From CALBPI01 sp038524795 (lineage in GTDB: Bacteria > Pseudomonadota > Gammaproteobacteria > Steroidobacterales > Woeseiaceae), in the NCBI GenBank assembly GCA_038524795.1, contig JBCBIJ010000006.1, positions 1-64,000 on the forward strand: 64,000 nucleotides of DNA, in the 5' to 3' direction. The translations under genes and the position numbers were made by a program. Position 1 is the first letter of the stretch; each line of letters opens with the position of its first letter. Below the pieces are notes generated by a model. The model was not told where the DNA came from. It searched no databases and worked only from the letters and a program-made list of their open reading frames with translations. This document shows, piece by piece, positions 61,546 through 64,000 of the stretch.

Positions 61546-61848
61546 CTACTCCGGGGCTTCCACGCCGATCGGGCGCGGCTTCTGACGCTTGCGGCGGCCG
61601 AGCCGGAGGCAGAGCCAACCGCAGACGAGCGTGCCCGCCCAGAAGAAGAAAAAGCCGATGCCGTAGCCGACTTCTCGTGAGTCGACGCCGTCGATGTTGA
61701 CGGCGTCGACGATCACGAGCGGATCGATGAAGGCAAAGAACGCGAGCGACATGCCGGCGGCCGTCAGGAAAGAGATCCAGACGAGCAGGGCGCGCTTCTG
61801 TGTGTCGCGCGACCAGTCCTCGGGGGCGCCTTCAGGCCGTTCGTCCAC
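61546..61848 (-). CDS. small membrane protein of unknown function inserted in the cbb3 operon
   Basis: The product is 100 residues with two transmembrane helices (LLVWISFLTAAGMSLAFFAFI; VGYGIGFFFFWAGTLVCGWLCLRLG) joined by a short loop. It is not CcoQ, CcoS or FixH. It lies four bases upstream of ccoG and two bases after the ccoP stop, so it is co-transcribed with the oxidase. I recognise no family; a subunit or assembly helper of the oxidase is possible (inference). Confidence 0.75.
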   Translation of the reverse strand: MDERPEGAPEDWSRDTQKRALLVWISFLTAAGMSLAFFAFIDPLVIVDAVNIDGVDSREVGYGIGFFFFWAGTLVCGWLCLRLGRRKRQKPRPIGVEAPE

Positions 61849-61850
61849 AC

Positions 61851-62747
61851 TCAGTCTCCGGCCTGGCCCGAGCCCTCACGCGACAGGCTCCAGACGTAGG
61901 CCGCCATGAGGCGCGCGCGGTCTTCACCGACGAGCTGCTTGTGCGCGGGCATCCGGTTTTGACGGCCGTTCGCGATGATGTCGCGCACGACCTTCGGGTT
62001 GGACCCGTGCAGCCAGATGTCGTCGTTGAGGCGGGGCGCGCCCAGCGCCTGGTTGCCGTCGCCGGTCGCACCGTGGCATGCCGAGCACACGGTGATGTAC
62101 TGCTGGTGCGTAGCCGAGCTCGTGTCCTGCCCGGCCGACATGTTGCGCACGTACTCGACCATATCGTCGAGTGCCGCGTCGTCGGCGAACACGGCCCCCA
62201 GCCCCGGCATGATGCCCATGCGGCCGTTCAGGATCGTGCTCTGGATCGACTCGAGGCTGTCGCCGTAGAGCCAGTCGTTGTCGGCCAGGTTCGGGAACGA
62301 GGCGGCGCCGTAGCCGGCAGAGCCGTGGCACTGCGAGCAGTAGTTGGCGAACAGGCTACGGCCAATCGCAAGCGCGTCTGGGTTCTTGACGATTTCCTCG
62401 TGCGAGAGCCCCGCGTACTGCGCGAACAGCGGCCCGTACTTGGCCTCGGCCTGCTCAACCTCGGCGTCGTATTGCCCGTACTGCGACCAGTTGCTCGTGC
62501 CGCCGAAGTTGCCGAGGCCCGGGTACCAGATCAGGTAACCCACGCCCCAGATCAGCGTGATGATGAACAACCACAGCCACCAGCGCGGCAGCGGGTTGTT
62601 GCTCTCCCGCAGGCCGTCCCATTCGTGCCCTGTGTCCGACTGCGACAGCTCCGGCCCCTGGTTCCCCGACCAGACGATGAGCCAGAAGCTGGCCGCAATA
62701 GAAACCAGTGTGCCAATGATGATGAACAGGCTAAGTCCGGTACTCAT
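61851..62747 (-). CDS. ccoP: cbb3 oxidase diheme cytochrome c subunit CcoP
   Basis: The product is 298 residues with an N-terminal membrane anchor of two helices (SLFIIIGTLVSIAASFW; WLWLFIITLIWGVGYLIW) and two c-type heme motifs, Cys137-x2-Cys-His141 (YCSQCHG) and Cys221-x2-Cys-His225 (VCSACHG). It passes electrons from cytochrome c to CcoO. ATG 62747 overlaps the ccoQ stop (TGATG). Confidence 0.95.
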   Translation of the reverse strand: MSTGLSLFIIIGTLVSIAASFWLIVWSGNQGPELSQSDTGHEWDGLRESNNPLPRWWLWLFIITLIWGVGYLIWYPGLGNFGGTSNWSQYGQYDAEVEQAEAKYGPLFAQYAGLSHEEIVKNPDALAIGRSLFANYCSQCHGSAGYGAASFPNLADNDWLYGDSLESIQSTILNGRMGIMPGLGAVFADDAALDDMVEYVRNMSAGQDTSSATHQQYITVCSACHGATGDGNQALGAPRLNDDIWLHGSNPKVVRDIIANGRQNRMPAHKQLVGEDRARLMAAYVWSLSREGSGQAGD

Positions 62748-62944
62748 CACGCCTTCTCCTCGCAGTGTGTTGTGGTGGCGGAAGCCACGTCCGAGACTCG
62801 CTGGTCTTCAGCCAGCGGCATCGCCGCAAGCTCATCAAACGTGGTGCGCCGGTTCTTGCCGTATGCCCAGAAGGAGATCGCAAGAAACAGTACGAATACG
62901 GCCAATGTCAGGAGGCCGCGAACCAGTCCCATATCGATATCCAT
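62747..62944 (-). CDS. ccoQ: cbb3 oxidase subunit CcoQ
   Basis: The product is 65 residues with one helix (GLLTLAVFVLFLAISFWAYG) and a basic turn (KNRRTTF), the CcoQ pattern. It stabilises the core complex. It overlaps ccoO and ccoP at its ends. Confidence 0.9.
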   Translation of the reverse strand: MDIDMGLVRGLLTLAVFVLFLAISFWAYGKNRRTTFDELAAMPLAEDQRVSDVASATTTHCEEKA

Positions 62945-63549
62945 CAGCGTGCCTGCCTTGTCAGACCCAAACCCTGCAGGTAAGCGATGAGCGCCTGCAT
63001 TTCGGTCTTGCCTTCAACGGCCGCCGGCGCACCCGCGATGTCCTCGTCGGTGTAGGGGTCGCCCAGCATGCGCAGCGCCTTCATCTTGCGCGCCGTGAGC
63101 GCGCCATCGATGGTGGCGTCGTTGAGCCAGGGGTAGGCCGGCATATTGCTGCCGGGCACCAGATCCTGCGGCTTGTTCAGGTGGATGCGGTGCCACTCAT
63201 CGGAGTAGCGGCCACCCACACGCGCGAGGTCCGGGCCCGTTCGCTTCGAGCCGAACTGGAAGGGCCGGTCGTACACGGACTCACCCGCGATCGAGTAGGG
63301 GCCGTAACGTTCGGTCTCGCTTCGGAACGGGCGCACCTGCTGCGAGTGACAACCGTAGCAGCCTTCGCGGATGTAGATGTCGCGGCCCGCGAGTTGCAGG
63401 GCCGGGTAAGGCTTCACGCCCTCCGATGGCCCCGCGCTGGCGGTCTGCGCCATAAGCGGCACGATCTCGATGAGCCCACCGATGCTGATGACAACGAGGA
63501 TCAGCACGCTCATGAGCTTGATGTTCTTTTCAACGGTTTCATGTTGCAT
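62944..63549 (-). CDS. ccoO: cbb3 oxidase monoheme cytochrome c subunit CcoO
   Basis: The product is 201 residues with one N-terminal helix and a single c-type heme site Cys64-x2-Cys-His68 (GCYGCHSQQVRPF). The residues YGPYSIAGESVYDRPFQFGSKRTGPDLARVGGRYSDEWH match CcoO strongly. It receives electrons from CcoP and passes them to CcoN. It starts 10 bases after the ccoN stop. Confidence 0.96.
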   Translation of the reverse strand: MQHETVEKNIKLMSVLILVVISIGGLIEIVPLMAQTASAGPSEGVKPYPALQLAGRDIYIREGCYGCHSQQVRPFRSETERYGPYSIAGESVYDRPFQFGSKRTGPDLARVGGRYSDEWHRIHLNKPQDLVPGSNMPAYPWLNDATIDGALTARKMKALRMLGDPYTDEDIAGAPAAVEGKTEMQALIAYLQGLGLTRQAR

Positions 63550-63559
63550 GACGATCTCC

Positions 63560-64000
63560 TCAGACGGGCTGGACGACGGCCGCAGGCTCGACGCCCTCGC
63601 GCGGGATGGTCTTCCAGACGTTCCAGGCGAGCAGGAACATGCCCGCGAAGAACAGGAAGCCGCCCGCCAGGCGGATGTAGTAGTAGGGGTAGCTTGCGAT
63701 CACCGACTCGATGAACGAGTAGGTCAGCGTGCCGTCTGCATTGAACGCGCGACGCATGAGCCCCTGCTGGATGCCCGCGATCCACATGGACACGGTGTAG
63801 AGCACCACGCCGATGGTCGACAGCCAGAAGTGCACGTCGATCATCTTGATCGAGTGCATTTCGGTCTTGTTGTAGAGCCGCGGAATCAGGCAGTAGAGGC
63901 TGCCGATGGTCATCATGGCCACCCAGCCCAAGGCACCCGAGTGCACGTGACCGATCGTCCAGTCCGTGTAGTGCGAGAGTGCGTTCACGGTTTTGATCGA
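63560..64000 (-). CDS. ccoN: cbb3 oxidase catalytic subunit CcoN, C-terminal part
   Basis: Only the C-terminal 146 residues lie in the window. The segment VNALSHYTDWTIGHVHSGALGWVAMM includes conserved histidines of the subunit I family, followed by helices MIDVHFWLSTIGVVLYTVSMW and YYYIRLAGGFLFFAGMFLL. CcoN carries the heme b/heme b3-CuB site that reduces oxygen. The gene continues beyond the window end, where the operon promoter must lie. Confidence 0.96.
   Translation of the reverse strand, partial: SIKTVNALSHYTDWTIGHVHSGALGWVAMMTIGSLYCLIPRLYNKTEMHSIKMIDVHFWLSTIGVVLYTVSMWIAGIQQGLMRRAFNADGTLTYSFIESVIASYPYYYIRLAGGFLFFAGMFLLAWNVWKTIPREGVEPAAVVQPV

Noticed and set aside
61800..63714. Two long plus-strand frames opposite ccoP, ccoQ and ccoO
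   Set aside because: They are opposite strongly recognised oxidase subunits and show no family features.

Overview
The window reads as a GC-rich chromosome segment from an aerobic, probably marine or environmental gammaproteobacterium. Supporting traits are the cbb3 oxidase operon, a TonB-dependent receptor, a GreB factor, NodT-type efflux, Tat-exported DUF1501 proteins and imperfect REP palindromes. The lineage is an inference from gene families only; no rRNA or tRNA gene was seen. No phage, integrase, transposase or CRISPR array was recognised. Genes are dense, often overlap by 1-4 bases, and many regulators sit divergently from one target gene.

Region 1 (1-9.9 kb) holds several exported proteins of unknown function, an HxlR-type regulator divergent from an acyl-CoA dehydrogenase-like flavoenzyme, a secreted protein ending in an 18-proline run, and a hybrid sensor histidine kinase. 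Region 2 (10-18 kb) has a secreted S9 peptidase, an OmpA-domain protein, a LytS/LytTR two-component pair divergent from a beta-propeller protein, and a lipoprotein serine hydrolase.

Region 3 (18-33.8 kb) is rich in regulator-target pairs: a TetR-HlyD-ABC-ABC-NodT efflux operon, LysR with an alpha/beta hydrolase, MarR-sulfatase divergent from a lipoprotein hydrolase, and MarR with another hydrolase. Each of these regulators has a clear palindrome at its promoter. GreB, an MFS exporter and a thioredoxin-like protein lie between them. Region 4 (33.8-44.7 kb) has a DUF2490 protein, a FlgO/TPR membrane protein, fructosamine kinase, M23 peptidase, DUF1993, a membrane LytTR regulator, two envelope proteins, the TonB receptor, a VOC protein and a MAPEG protein.

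Region 5 (44.7-56.6 kb) has two separate DUF1800-DUF1501 pairs. Between them is the most unusual locus of the window. A thiamine-diphosphate enzyme with a fused N-terminal Rieske domain is divergent from a four-gene overlapping operon: two tiny membrane proteins, a ferric-reductase-like membrane protein with its own Rieske domain, and a Tat-exported cysteine-rich protein. REP-like palindromes occupy the 3' intergenic spaces. Region 6 (56.6-64 kb) is the cbb3 oxidase operon on the minus strand: ccoN (cut by the window edge), ccoO, ccoQ, ccoP, a small membrane ORF, ccoG, a shortened fixH, ccoI, ccoS and a TauE/SafE-like gene.
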